Part shown: positions 30,757 to 39,264 of the stretch, piece by piece
Position numbering within the stretch: position 1 is the first letter of the stretch
Layout of the letters: each line of letters begins with the position of its first letter
Assembly: GCA_002150995.1 (NCBI GenBank)
Contig: MDHJ01000001.1
Span: forward strand, 806,001-870,000
DNA from: Clavibacter michiganensis
GTDB lineage: Bacteria; Actinomycetota; Actinomycetes; Actinomycetales; Microbacteriaceae
DNA length: 64,000 nt
Direction of reading: 5' to 3'
Program-made: the position numbers and the translations under genes
Notes under the pieces: generated by a model
Told to the model about the DNA's origin: nothing
What the model saw: the letters and a program-made list of their open reading frames with translations, nothing else
The model's database searches: none

Positions 30757-31272
30757 ATGGCGAACAAGGAAGCCTCGGTCGCCGAGCTCGCGGAGAAGTT
30801 CCGCAGCTCGAACGCCGTACTGCTCACCGAGTACCGCGGTCTCACCGTTGCCCAGCTCAAGCAGCTGCGGAAGAGCATCAGTGCAGACGCGACCTACGCC
30901 GTGGTGAAGAACACGCTGACCAAGATCGCGGCGAACCAGGCGGGGATCTCGTCGTTCGACGACGAGCTCGTCGGCCCGTCCGCGATCGCGTTCGTGCACG
31001 GCGACACCGTCGCCGTGGCGAAGGCGCTGCGCACCTTCACCAAGGCCAACCCTCTTCTCGTCGTGAAGGGCGGTTACTTCGATGGCAACCCCCTGACGGC
31101 GGACGAGGTGAACAAGCTCGCCGACCTCGAGTCGCGGGAGGTGCTGCTGGGCAAGCTCGCCGGCGCCTTCAAGGCCTCGCTCTTCGGCGCGGCGTACCTG
31201 TTCAACGCACCGCTCTCGCAGGCCGTACGCACCGTCGAGGCGCTGCGCGAGAAGCAGGAATCGGCTCAGTAG
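30757..31272 (+). CDS. rplJ: 50S ribosomal protein L10
   Basis: This 171-residue L10, base of the L7/L12 stalk, opens [20 protein letters not shown] and continues with [17 protein letters not shown] and [13 protein letters not shown], all typical. ATG 30757 is preceded by AAGGAG. The C-terminal helix that carries L12 dimers is present. The operon contains only rplJ and rplL here; rplK-rplA are not adjacent. Confidence 0.97.
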   Translation: MANKEASVAELAEKFRSSNAVLLTEYRGLTVAQLKQLRKSISADATYAVVKNTLTKIAANQAGISSFDDELVGPSAIAFVHGDTVAVAKALRTFTKANPLLVVKGGYFDGNPLTADEVNKLADLESREVLLGKLAGAFKASLFGAAYLFNAPLSQAVRTVEALREKQESAQ

Positions 31273-31347
31273 CACCCCTCGGGTCCCATTCCCGGGGCGC
31301 GATGCACTGAACCCAAGAGACACCACACCAACCCAAGGAGATACATC

Positions 31348-31731
31348 ATGGCAAAGCTCTCTAACGACGAGCTCATCGAGGCCTTCAAGGAGCTCACGCT
31401 CATCGAGCTCAGCGACTTCGTCAAGAAGTTCGAGGAGGTCTTCGAGGTCACCGCCGCGGCCCCCGTCGCCGCTGCCGCCGCCCCCGGCGCCGCTGCCCCC
31501 GCCGAGGAGGTCGAGGAGAAGACCGCGTTCGACGTCATCCTCGAGGCTGCCGGCGACAAGAAGATCCAGGTCATCAAGGAGGTGCGCGCCCTCACGAGCC
31601 TCGGTCTCGGTGAGGCGAAGGCCCTCGTCGACGGAGCCCCCAAGGCCGTCCTGGAGGGCGCCAACAAGGAGGCCGCCGACAAGGCCAAGGCCCAGCTCGA
31701 GGCCGCGGGCGCGACGGTCACCGTCAAGTAG
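31348..31731 (+). CDS. rplL: 50S ribosomal protein L7/L12
   Basis: In this 127-residue protein an N-terminal dimerisation region ([20 protein letters not shown]), an Ala-rich hinge (residues about 40-55) and the C-terminal factor-binding domain [24 protein letters not shown] match L7/L12. An AAGGAGATACATC ribosome site precedes the ATG. It lies 75 bases after rplJ in the same operon. Confidence 0.97.
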   Translation: MAKLSNDELIEAFKELTLIELSDFVKKFEEVFEVTAAAPVAAAAAPGAAAPAEEVEEKTAFDVILEAAGDKKIQVIKEVRALTSLGLGEAKALVDGAPKAVLEGANKEAADKAKAQLEAAGATVTVK

Positions 31732-31752
31732 CTCGCACCACCGCACAGCGCT

Positions 31753-31786
31753 CAGGGCGCCGATCCCCCCGGGGGTCGGCGCCCTG
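31753..31786. terminator. Terminator after rplL
   Basis: Arms CAGGGCGCCGA (31753-31763) and TCGGCGCCCTG (31776-31786), extended inside by a C-run/G-run pair, lie 21 bases beyond rplL. The convergent LuxR-type gene ends 90 bases further on, so the hairpin can serve both. Confidence 0.7.
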
Positions 31787-31875
31787 CGTCGTCCCCGGAG
31801 GCGGGGGACGAGCGGAGCCCGGTCGGACAGAGGGACCCGGTCCGCCCGAAGCCCCCGGCGAGCCCGAGGGGCCGC

Positions 31876-33498
31876 TCAGGCGGAGGTGTCCGGTCGGAGG
31901 TCGTGGCCGAGGGCGCGAGCCCGCTCGACGGCCTCCGCGCGGCTCGAGGCCTCGAGCTTCCGGTACACGCTCCGCACGTGCGACTTCACCGTGTTCGGGG
32001 AGATGAAGAGCCGACCGGCGATCTGCGCGACGGTCAGCCCGTCGGCGAGGCACGCGACGATCACCCGCTCCCGCTCGCTCAGCGGGTCGATGCGCACCGC
32101 CGCCGCGGGTCCGCGGTCGGCCCGCATGCCCTCGAGCATCCGCCGCACCTCCGGGAGCTGGTCGCGGTCCAGCGCCCGCTCGAGCAGGGCGGCGGAGGCG
32201 GCGGCGGGGAAGACCGCGAACGGCCGGAGGATCCCCGTCGACGTGGCGAGGCGGGCCGCCTGGTCGTACGCGTGGTCGCCGCGGGCGGGGTCGCCCAGGC
32301 CGCTGTGCGCGGCCGCGACCACGAGCAGGACGTCGCCGAGCGTGCGGCCGGAGTGCGCGTCGCCGATCTCCAGGCAGTCCGCCATCTCCGTCAGGGCGCC
32401 CTGGTGGTCGTCCGCGAGCACCCGCAGGCGGCCCGCGACCATGGCCGGGCACGTCGAGTGGCGCTCGGTCGGCGTCAGGGTGCGCACCAGGTCCCAGGCC
32501 GCCGCCGTCTGGCCGAGGTGCGCCAGCAGCGAGGCGCGCAGGGAGTCGCGCATGACCGGCAGCGGCCCCTGCTCCGGCCAGGCCGTGCCGAGGTCGTGGA
32601 GCCGACGGAGGTGGTCCAGCGCATCGAGCCGGAGGCCGTGGATGGCGGCGACCGTCGCCTCCGCGTACAGCCCGAGGAGCTCCCAGTCCGTGCCGGTGCA
32701 CGCCGGCCGGAGGTCGTCGAGGAGGGCGAGCGCGTCCTCGCGGCGCGTCTCGTCCACCGCGAGGAGCGTGGCCGCGATCTCGGCGGGCGCGCGGAACCCG
32801 CTGTGCGCGAGCGCGGTGCCCGCCCCCTCGTCGGTCAGGAGGGCCCGGGCACGGCCGACGAGCTCGCGCGCCTCCGCCATGTCGCCCAGGCAGTAGGCGA
32901 CGTAGGCGAGCGCGCCGCGGCACTCGAGCCGGTCCGTGAGCACGAGATGGCGCGCCGAGAGCGCCTCGGCGGTGCGCAGCTCATCCCGCGCCGCCGTGAA
33001 GGCGCCCAGGTGCACGAGCACGAGCCCCTGCTGGAGCGCGACGGCGGCCTGCAGGGAGATGCGGGCGCTGAGCGGCAGGCCCCGCTCGGTGTCGAGTATC
33101 CGCCGTGCCTCGCGGAGGGACGCGCGCGCCTCGTCGAGGCGGCCCACCCGGCGGTCTCCCGCGGCGCGGTGGACGAGCACCGCGGCGCGCACGATCGGGG
33201 TCGGCGGGGGGTCCTCGGTGAGCAGGAGGTCGACGGCGGAGCGGTAGGGGAGGGACGCCCGGCGGTCGGTCTCGGACGTGCCGCGGTAGGTGGCGGCGAT
33301 GCCCGCGACCAGCCACGCGTCGTGCTCCCACGCCGCCGGGGCGATGCGGTCGTAGAGGTCGCGGACGCGGTGCGGGTGCAGGTCGACGTGCCGCGGCCAG
33401 GCGGTGGCCATGACGCGCGCCGCCGCCTGGTCGTCCCCGCGCGCGAGCGCCTCGTCGACGGCGCGCTCCAGGGCCTCGACGGTCGTGGTCTCGGCCAT
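31876..33498 (-). CDS. LuxR-family transcriptional regulator with TPR-like N-terminal region
   Basis: In this 540-residue protein about 460 residues of helical, TPR-like repeats are followed by a LuxR/FixJ HTH domain at the C-terminus: LSERERVIVACLADGLTVAQIAGRLFISPNTVKSHVRSVYRKL. There is no P-loop ATPase domain as in MalT/LAL regulators, so it looks like the sensor-plus-HTH half of that family. The signal is unknown. ATG 33498 is chosen because the in-frame extension upstream is proline/arginine-rich filler. It is divergent from the MarR gene at 33685. Confidence 0.8.
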   Translation of the reverse strand: MAETTTVEALERAVDEALARGDDQAAARVMATAWPRHVDLHPHRVRDLYDRIAPAAWEHDAWLVAGIAATYRGTSETDRRASLPYRSAVDLLLTEDPPPTPIVRAAVLVHRAAGDRRVGRLDEARASLREARRILDTERGLPLSARISLQAAVALQQGLVLVHLGAFTAARDELRTAEALSARHLVLTDRLECRGALAYVAYCLGDMAEARELVGRARALLTDEGAGTALAHSGFRAPAEIAATLLAVDETRREDALALLDDLRPACTGTDWELLGLYAEATVAAIHGLRLDALDHLRRLHDLGTAWPEQGPLPVMRDSLRASLLAHLGQTAAAWDLVRTLTPTERHSTCPAMVAGRLRVLADDHQGALTEMADCLEIGDAHSGRTLGDVLLVVAAAHSGLGDPARGDHAYDQAARLATSTGILRPFAVFPAAASAALLERALDRDQLPEVRRMLEGMRADRGPAAAVRIDPLSERERVIVACLADGLTVAQIAGRLFISPNTVKSHVRSVYRKLEASSRAEAVERARALGHDLRPDTSA

Positions 33499-33649
33499 GG
33501 CGGCTCCCGGGGGCGGTGGCCGGAGCGGATCCGGCCCTACGGGTCTCACGCTAGGTCCCCGACGGGCGCGGCACGGCCTCGGACGGCATCCGGTGTCGCG
33601 GGAGGGACCCCCAGCTCGGGGGTGCCCGCGGGGTGCCGCCGCCGACTGC

Positions 33650-33684
33650 TCGACATATGCATAGCCTTGCTATATGATTGACGC
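33650..33684 (+). promoter_or_regulatory. Promoter and probable MarR operator; predicted leaderless transcript
   Basis: TCGACA (33650-33655), a 17-base spacer and TATGAT (33673-33678) place the expected transcription start at or next to the ATG at 33685, so the message is probably leaderless. The same AT-rich patch holds overlapping inverted repeats, CATAT/ATATG (33654-33658, 33672-33676) and ATAGC/GCTAT (33661-33665, 33669-33673), fitting a MarR-type operator across the promoter. Confidence 0.6.
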
Positions 33685-34140
33685 ATGACGACGACAGCAC
33701 CGGACCTCCGCGCCGTCCTCGGCGACCTGGTCACGGCCGGCCACCGGCTCACGCGCCTCGCCGCGCACGAGGTCGGCGGCACGAGCTCGCCCGCCGTGTG
33801 GCGGACGCTCTCGGTGCTCGTCACCTGGCCCGGCGGCATGCGCCTCGGCGCCCTCGCCGAGCACAGCCGGGTCTCGCAGCCCACGACCACCAAGATCGTG
33901 CGCTCGCTCGTCGGGCAGGGCTGGATCGCGCAGGTCACGGACCCGTCCGACGCGCGCGCCACGCTCCTCGAGATCACGCCGGCCGGCCGGGCCGCGCTCG
34001 ACGACTGGCGCGACCGGCTCGCGACCGCCCTCGTCCCGCGCTTCGCCGACCTCCCGGCCGATGACGTGGCCCTGCTCGCGCGCGCCGTCGAGCTCGTCAT
34101 GGCGCGCCTCGACGGCGCCCCCGCGCCCGCCGACGCCTGA
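33685..34140 (+). CDS. MarR-family transcriptional regulator
   Basis: In this 151-residue winged-helix regulator the helix-turn-helix is LAEHSRVSQPTTTKIVRSLVGQGW, and the wing contains DPSDARATLLEITPAG. It lies 65 bases upstream of an MFS carrier in the same direction, so it is likely a local repressor of a drug or metabolite exporter. No ribosome site is visible, in line with the predicted leaderless message. Confidence 0.88.
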   Translation: MTTTAPDLRAVLGDLVTAGHRLTRLAAHEVGGTSSPAVWRTLSVLVTWPGGMRLGALAEHSRVSQPTTTKIVRSLVGQGWIAQVTDPSDARATLLEITPAGRAALDDWRDRLATALVPRFADLPADDVALLARAVELVMARLDGAPAPADA

Positions 34141-34205
34141 CCGCACCACCGGCCGCACTCCGGCCTTCCCCACCCGCACCGATCCCAGGAGGCGACACCG
34201 CACCC

Positions 34206-35438
34206 GTGTCCACCCAGCCGCACGCGTCGTTCCGCGACATCTTCCGCCAGCCCCGCTCCGTCTTCGCCGTCGCCTTCGCCTGCGTCATCGCGTTCATGGG
34301 CATCGGGCTCGTCGACCCGATCCTCCCCGCCATCGCCGAGAGCCTCGACGCCACCGCCACGCAGACGGAGCTGCTGTTCACGAGCTACCTGCTCGTCACC
34401 GGCCTCGCCATGCTCATCACCAGCTGGATCTCCAGCCGCATCGGCGCCAAGCGCACCCTCCTCATCGGCCTCGCGATCATCGTCGTCTTCGCGGCCGCCG
34501 CCGGCCTCTCGCAGGACGTGGAGTCGGTCATCGGCTTCCGCGCCGGCTGGGGCCTCGGCAACGCCCTCTTCATCTCGACGGCCCTCGCCACCATCGTCGG
34601 ATCGGCCTCGGGCGGCACCGCCTCGGCGATCATGCTCTACGAGGCGGCGCTCGGCCTCGGCATCGCGGTCGGTCCGCTGCTCGGCGGCCTCCTCGGCAGC
34701 TGGAGCTGGCGCGGCCCGTTCTTCGGCACCGCGACCCTCATGGCGGTCGGCTTCATCGCGATCCTCGCGCTGCTCGGCAAGGACGACGGACCCCGCTCGC
34801 CCATGCGCCTGTCCGCGCCCCTGCGCGCGCTGCGGACGCCCGCGCTCGCCGTGCTGGCGGCGGCCGCGCTGTTCTACAACATCGGCTTCTTCGTGCTCCT
34901 CGCCTACACGCCGTTCCCCCTGGGCTTCGACGCGATCGGCCTCGGCCTCACCTTCTTCGGCTGGGGCGTCGGCCTCGCCATCACCTCCGTGCTCGTCGCG
35001 CCGCTGCTGACCCGGCGGATGGCGCGCACGTCCGTGCTGCGCCTCGTGCTGCCGCTGCTCGCCGTCGACCTCGCCGCGGCGGGGCTCGTGGTCCGGTCGG
35101 CGCCCGGGCTCGTGGTGTGCGTCATCGTCGGCGGGCTCCTCCTCGGGGTCCTCAACACCGTCCTCACCGAGTGCGTGATGGAGGCCACCGACCACCCGCG
35201 GAGCGTCGCCTCGTCGGCCTACTCGTCGGTGCGGTTCCTCGGCGGCGCCATCGCGCCCCCCGCGGCCACGGAGCTCGCGCGGCTCTTCACCGACTCCGCG
35301 CCGTACTACGCCGCCGCCGGATCCGTGCTCGTCGCCCTCGTGATCGTCGTGGCCGGCCACCGCTGGCTCCGCCGCGTCGACGCGCAGCCGGTCGACGCCC
35401 TCGAGGAGGCGCAGGCGGTCACCGCCGGCGACGCCTGA
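34206..35438 (+). CDS. MFS transporter (drug-efflux type)
   Basis: This 410-residue protein has twelve predicted helices. The N-terminal half contains MGIGLVDPILPAIAESL, typical of the DHA1-type multidrug-efflux subfamily, and the loop SRIGAKRTLLIGLA. It starts with GTG at 34206 after an AGGAGG ribosome site. Pairing with the upstream MarR gene suggests induction by an exported compound, whose identity is unknown. Confidence 0.85.
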   Translation: MSTQPHASFRDIFRQPRSVFAVAFACVIAFMGIGLVDPILPAIAESLDATATQTELLFTSYLLVTGLAMLITSWISSRIGAKRTLLIGLAIIVVFAAAAGLSQDVESVIGFRAGWGLGNALFISTALATIVGSASGGTASAIMLYEAALGLGIAVGPLLGGLLGSWSWRGPFFGTATLMAVGFIAILALLGKDDGPRSPMRLSAPLRALRTPALAVLAAAALFYNIGFFVLLAYTPFPLGFDAIGLGLTFFGWGVGLAITSVLVAPLLTRRMARTSVLRLVLPLLAVDLAAAGLVVRSAPGLVVCVIVGGLLLGVLNTVLTECVMEATDHPRSVASSAYSSVRFLGGAIAPPAATELARLFTDSAPYYAAAGSVLVALVIVVAGHRWLRRVDAQPVDALEEAQAVTAGDA

Positions 35439-35478
35439 CCGCGGCTCGCGCCGGACGCGCCCCCGGTCCCGATCGCGC

Positions 35479-36498
35479 TCAGCGCGCCGTCGGGGCCGGG
35501 GGCGCGGTCGTGCTGGTGCGCGCGGCGAAGTCCACGGGCATGGTCACGGTGCGCTCCGCGGCCCCGCCCGGGGCGAGCCCCTCGAGCACCATGCCGACCG
35601 CCGCCCGGCCCTGCAGCCGCGGGTGCTGCTGCACGGTGGTGAGCCCGAACAGGGGCGCGAGCGCGTGCCCGTCGATGCCCGCGACGGAGAGCTCGGCCGG
35701 GACGGCTATCCCCAGCTGCCGCGCCGCGAGGATCGTCCCGATCGCGATCTCGTCGGAGGCCGCGAAGACCGCCGTCGGCCGGGTCCGCGGGTCGGCGAGG
35801 AGCGCCATCGCCGAGCGGAAGCCGCCGTCGATCGTGAACTCGGCCGTCGCGAAGCGCGCCTCGAGGCCGCGCGGATCCGCCTCCATGGCCGCCCGGTAGC
35901 CCGCGAGCCGCTTCGCGTGCACGAAGAACGCCATCTGCGCGTGCAGGTCGCCGCCGAGGTGCACCACGCGCGCGTGACCGAGGCTCAGGAGGTGCTCGGT
36001 GGCGAGCCGCGCGGCCGCCTCGTCGTCGATGCTGAGCGTGCTCATGCCCTCGACGGGCCCGCCGATGCCGACCAGCGGCTTGTCGAGCGAGCGGAGCCGC
36101 ACGACCTCCGTCGGCGTGAGGGCGACGCTCACGGCGATGACCGCGTCCACGCGCTTGCGCACGAGGAAGTACTCGAAGACCTTCCGGCGCTGCTCCGGAT
36201 CGGCGGTGAGGCGGTACAGCGTGAGGTCGTAGTCGGCCTCGATGAGCGCCTCCTCGATGCCCTCGAGGAGCTCCGCGAAGAACCAGCGGTTGATGAACGG
36301 CAGCACCACGCCGACGTTCTTGGACTGCCCGGTGACGAGGCTCGACGCGTTGGAGGAGACGACGTAGCCGATCTCCGCGGCCGCCTCGGACACGCGGGCC
36401 CGCGTGGCGGGGGAGACGTAGCCCCGGCCGCTGAGCGCGCGGGACGCGGTGGCCTTCGAGACCCCGGCCAGGCGCGCGACGTCGGCGATGGCGCTCAT
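35479..36498 (-). CDS. LacI-family regulator of the adjacent alpha-glucoside-type transporter
   Basis: In this 339-residue protein the HTH is at the N-terminus (IADVARLAGVSKATASRALS, recognition positions Lys, Ala and Arg), followed by the hinge helix region NASSLVTGQSKNVGVVLP and a periplasmic-binding-like effector domain. GAGGGAGCG precedes ATG 36498. It is divergent from the ABC operon at 36811, and related palindromes lie before both transcription units, indicating repression of transporter and self. The likely inducer is an alpha-glucoside, inferred from the transporter. Confidence 0.88.
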   Translation of the reverse strand: MSAIADVARLAGVSKATASRALSGRGYVSPATRARVSEAAAEIGYVVSSNASSLVTGQSKNVGVVLPFINRWFFAELLEGIEEALIEADYDLTLYRLTADPEQRRKVFEYFLVRKRVDAVIAVSVALTPTEVVRLRSLDKPLVGIGGPVEGMSTLSIDDEAAARLATEHLLSLGHARVVHLGGDLHAQMAFFVHAKRLAGYRAAMEADPRGLEARFATAEFTIDGGFRSAMALLADPRTRPTAVFAASDEIAIGTILAARQLGIAVPAELSVAGIDGHALAPLFGLTTVQQHPRLQGRAAVGMVLEGLAPGGAAERTVTMPVDFAARTSTTAPPAPTAR

Positions 36499-36550
36499 CG
36501 CGCTCCCTCCCTCGGGTCCCGCGGCGCCCCGTCGCGCCGGTCGCGCGCGC

Positions 36551-36564
36551 TGGAAGCGGTTCCA
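36551..36564. promoter_or_regulatory. LacI-type operator near its own gene
   Basis: TGGAA-GCGG-TTCCA is a near-perfect palindrome 53 bases upstream of the regulator start. It shares its outer half-sites with the operator at the ABC promoter, so it is probably an autoregulatory site. Confidence 0.6.
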
Positions 36565-36658
36565 GGAAGCGCGGGGGCCGAGTCCGATGATGGACCATCG
36601 GCACCGGCGGCGCACGCGCCGTGCCGGAGAAGTAGACCGTTTCGTTACCTGATCCGGC

Positions 36659-36706
36659 TTGCCGTCGCCTGCGAGCTCCCCTACATTGACCTGTGGAACC
36701 GGTTCC
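36659..36706 (+). promoter_or_regulatory. Promoter and LacI operator of the alpha-glucoside-type ABC operon
   Basis: TTGCCG (36659-36664), a 17-base spacer and TACATT (36682-36687) form a good promoter. The perfect 12-bp palindrome GGAACCGGTTCC (36695-36706) covers the expected start of transcription, where bound repressor would block initiation. Confidence 0.7.
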
Positions 36707-36810
36707 CTACAGCAGGGGAGATCGACCAGGCGACGGCGCCTCACCCGCCGACGCACGCAGCACAGGACGGCGGGGTGGACCCGCATCCACTCGATGAAGA
36801 GGAGACGCAC

Positions 36811-38172
36811 ATGGGCCACGCCCTATTCCGACGTCGCTTCGTGGCACCCCTCGCAGCGGTCGGCATCGCCGGCCTCGCGCTGACGGGCTGCACGGGCGAC
36901 ATCGCCGCTGAGGACCAGGCGGACACCGACTGCTCGCCGTACTCGTCGTACGGCACGTTCGACGGCGCCGAGGTCAGCATCGGCGGCACCATCCAGGACG
37001 ACGAGGCCGACCGCCTCGTCGAGTCCTGGAAGGACTTCCAGACCTGCACGGGCATCACCGTGAACTACCAGGGCACGAAGGAGTTCGAGGCGCAGATCGC
37101 GGTCCTCGCGGAGGGCGACTCCGCCCCCGACATCGGCATCATCCCGCAGCCCGGCCTCTTCAACGTGCTCGCGTCGAAGGGCTACCTCCAGGCCGCCCCC
37201 GCCGCGGTCGAGGAGAACGTCGACGCCAACTGGTCCCCCGACTGGAAGGGCTACGGCACCGTCGACGGCACCTTCTACGGCGCGCCGCTCATGGCGAGCG
37301 TCAAGGGCTACGTCTGGTACTCCCCGTCGGAGTTCGAGGAGAAGGGCTACGAGGTCCCGAAGACGACCTCCGAGCTCATGGACCTCACGGCCGCCATCGC
37401 GGCCGACGGCGACCACAAGCCGTGGTGCGTCGGCATCGGCTCCGGCGACGCCACCGGCTGGCCGGGCACCGACTGGATCGAGGACTACGTCCTCCGCGAG
37501 GCCGGCCCGGAGACCTACGACAAGTGGGTCACGCACGAGATCCCGTTCAACGACCCGGCCATCGCCGCGGCGTTCGACAGCGTGGGGGAGATCATCAAGA
37601 ACCCCGACTACGTCAACGGCGGCCTGGGCGACGTCTCGTCCATCATCTCCACCGAGTTCGGCGACGCCGGCCTCCCCATCCTCGATGGCGAGTGCTCGCT
37701 CCACCACCAGGCCTCGTTCTACGAGGGCTTCTGGAAGAAGGCCGACGGCACCGACGCGAAGGTCTCGCCCGACGGCGACGTCTACGCGTTCCTCCTGCCG
37801 CCCACGAACGAGGGCGACGCCACGGCGGTCACCGGCGGCGGCGAGCTCGTCGGCGCCTTCAAGTCGAGCGACGAGATCACCGCGGTGCTCTCGTACCTGT
37901 CCAGCGACACCTGGGCGAACAACCGGGTCTCGCTCGGCGGCGTCATCAGCGCGAACAAGGGGCTCGACCCCGCGAACGCGTCGAGCGACATCCTGAAGCA
38001 GAGCATCGAGATCCTGCAGGACCCGAACGCCACGTTCCGCTTCGACGGCTCGGACCTCATGCCCGGCGCGGTCGGCACCGACTCCTTCTGGAAGGGCATC
38101 GTCGGCTGGCTGAGCGGCGACTCCACCCAGAAGACGGTCGACGCCATCGAGTCGAGCTGGCCCGCGTCCTGA
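36811..38172 (+). CDS. aglE: Sugar ABC transporter substrate-binding lipoprotein (AglE-like)
   Basis: In this 453-residue protein the signal peptide ends at lipobox LALTGC (Cys at about residue 26), and the mature protein is a family 1 solute-binding protein (GGTIQDDEADRLVESWKDF, IVGWLSGDS...). With its two permease neighbours it matches the Agl alpha-glucoside uptake systems, so maltose, trehalose or sucrose-like ligands are likely. Gene symbol assigned by similarity of the whole operon. It is separated from the permease by a strong hairpin. Confidence 0.8.
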   Translation: MGHALFRRRFVAPLAAVGIAGLALTGCTGDIAAEDQADTDCSPYSSYGTFDGAEVSIGGTIQDDEADRLVESWKDFQTCTGITVNYQGTKEFEAQIAVLAEGDSAPDIGIIPQPGLFNVLASKGYLQAAPAAVEENVDANWSPDWKGYGTVDGTFYGAPLMASVKGYVWYSPSEFEEKGYEVPKTTSELMDLTAAIAADGDHKPWCVGIGSGDATGWPGTDWIEDYVLREAGPETYDKWVTHEIPFNDPAIAAAFDSVGEIIKNPDYVNGGLGDVSSIISTEFGDAGLPILDGECSLHHQASFYEGFWKKADGTDAKVSPDGDVYAFLLPPTNEGDATAVTGGGELVGAFKSSDEITAVLSYLSSDTWANNRVSLGGVISANKGLDPANASSDILKQSIEILQDPNATFRFDGSDLMPGAVGTDSFWKGIVGWLSGDSTQKTVDAIESSWPAS

Positions 38173-38229
38173 TCCACCGCCGGCCCTGACCGGGCCGGCA
38201 CCGGTCCCCGCCCTCCGGCGGGACCCGGC

Positions 38230-38255
38230 GGGGCCGCCGCGCACGCGGCGGCCCC
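38230..38255 (+). other. Intergenic hairpin between binding-protein and permease genes
   Basis: Perfect 11-bp arms GGGGCCGCCGC (38230-38240) and GCGGCGGCCCC (38245-38255) with a GCAC loop follow the aglE-like gene. Such structures commonly stabilise the binding-protein message or partly stop transcription, so that binding protein exceeds permease. Confidence 0.6.
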
Positions 38256-38292
38256 GCTCCCATCCCACCCCGACCCGAAGGGCGAGACGTCC

Positions 38293-39264
38293 ATGACGAC
38301 CGCTGATCTGATCGGCAAGATCCTCCAGGTGGTGGCCGCGCTGGCCGTCTTCGCCGTGGTGATCGGGCTGATCCTGTTCCTCATCGACAAGGCGCCGAAG
38401 CGCGGCAAGGACTGGGTGCAGCTCGCGGCCTTCGTCCTCCCCGCGCTGATCCTGCTCGCCGTCGGCCTCATCTACCCGGCGTTCCGCACGACGCTCCTCG
38501 CCTTCCGCGACAACACGGGCGAGTGGGCCGGGTTCGACAACTTCGTGTGGATGTTCACCCAGCCGTCGGCGCTCCGCACGCTGCTCAACACGGTCATCTG
38601 GGTGATCTTCGTCCCGCTCCTCTCCACCGCCATCGGACTCGCCTACGCCGTCTTCATCGACAAGTCGCGGGGCGAGAAGTACTTCAAGGCCCTCGTCTTC
38701 ATGCCGATGGCCATCTCCTTCGTGGGCGCCGGCATCATCTGGCGCTTCGTCTACGACTACAAGTCGGGCGACAACGAGCAGATCGGCCTCCTCAACCAGA
38801 TCCTCGTCTGGCTCGGCCAGCAGCCCGTGCAGTGGCTGCAGACCTCGCCCATCAACACGGCGCTGCTCATCATCGTGATGATCTGGATCCAGACCGGCTT
38901 CGCCATGGTCGTCCTCTCCGCGAGCATCAAGGGCGTGCCCACCGAGCAGCTCGAGGCCGCGCAGCTCGACGGCACCAACGCCTGGGAGCGGTTCCTCAAC
39001 GTCACCCTCCCCGGCATCCGCGGGTCGCTGGTCGTGGTGGTCACCACCATCTCCATCGCCACGCTGAAGGTCTTCGACATCGTCCGCACCATGACCGCGG
39101 GCAACTTCGAGACGAGCGTCATCGCCAACGAGATGTACACGCAGGCGTTCCGCGCCGGCGAGCAGGGCCGAGGGTCCGCCCTCGCGATCGTGCTGTTCCT
39201 CATGGTGCTGCCGATCGTCATCTACAACGTCCGCGTCATGAGCAAGCAGAAGGAGATCCGATGA
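38293..39264 (+). CDS. aglF: Sugar ABC transporter permease (AglF-like)
   Basis: In this 323-residue MalF-type permease, six core helices follow an N-terminal extra helix pair. The EAA loop that contacts the ATPase reads EQLEAAQLDGTNAWERFLNVTLP. The N-terminal FVLPALILLAVGLIYPAFRT and the WIIFVPL... region match AglF proteins. Its stop overlaps the start of the second permease (ATGA). Confidence 0.85.
   Translation: MTTADLIGKILQVVAALAVFAVVIGLILFLIDKAPKRGKDWVQLAAFVLPALILLAVGLIYPAFRTTLLAFRDNTGEWAGFDNFVWMFTQPSALRTLLNTVIWVIFVPLLSTAIGLAYAVFIDKSRGEKYFKALVFMPMAISFVGAGIIWRFVYDYKSGDNEQIGLLNQILVWLGQQPVQWLQTSPINTALLIIVMIWIQTGFAMVVLSASIKGVPTEQLEAAQLDGTNAWERFLNVTLPGIRGSLVVVVTTISIATLKVFDIVRTMTAGNFETSVIANEMYTQAFRAGEQGRGSALAIVLFLMVLPIVIYNVRVMSKQKEIR

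Larger units (their letters stand above)
36499..36810. other. Divergent regulatory region between lacI-type gene and ABC operon
   Basis: These 312 bases without a gene contain the regulator-proximal palindrome (36551-36564), the rightward promoter (36659-36687), the operator at its start site (36695-36706) and an untranslated leader ending in a GAAGAGGAG ribosome site before ATG 36811. Confidence 0.6.
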
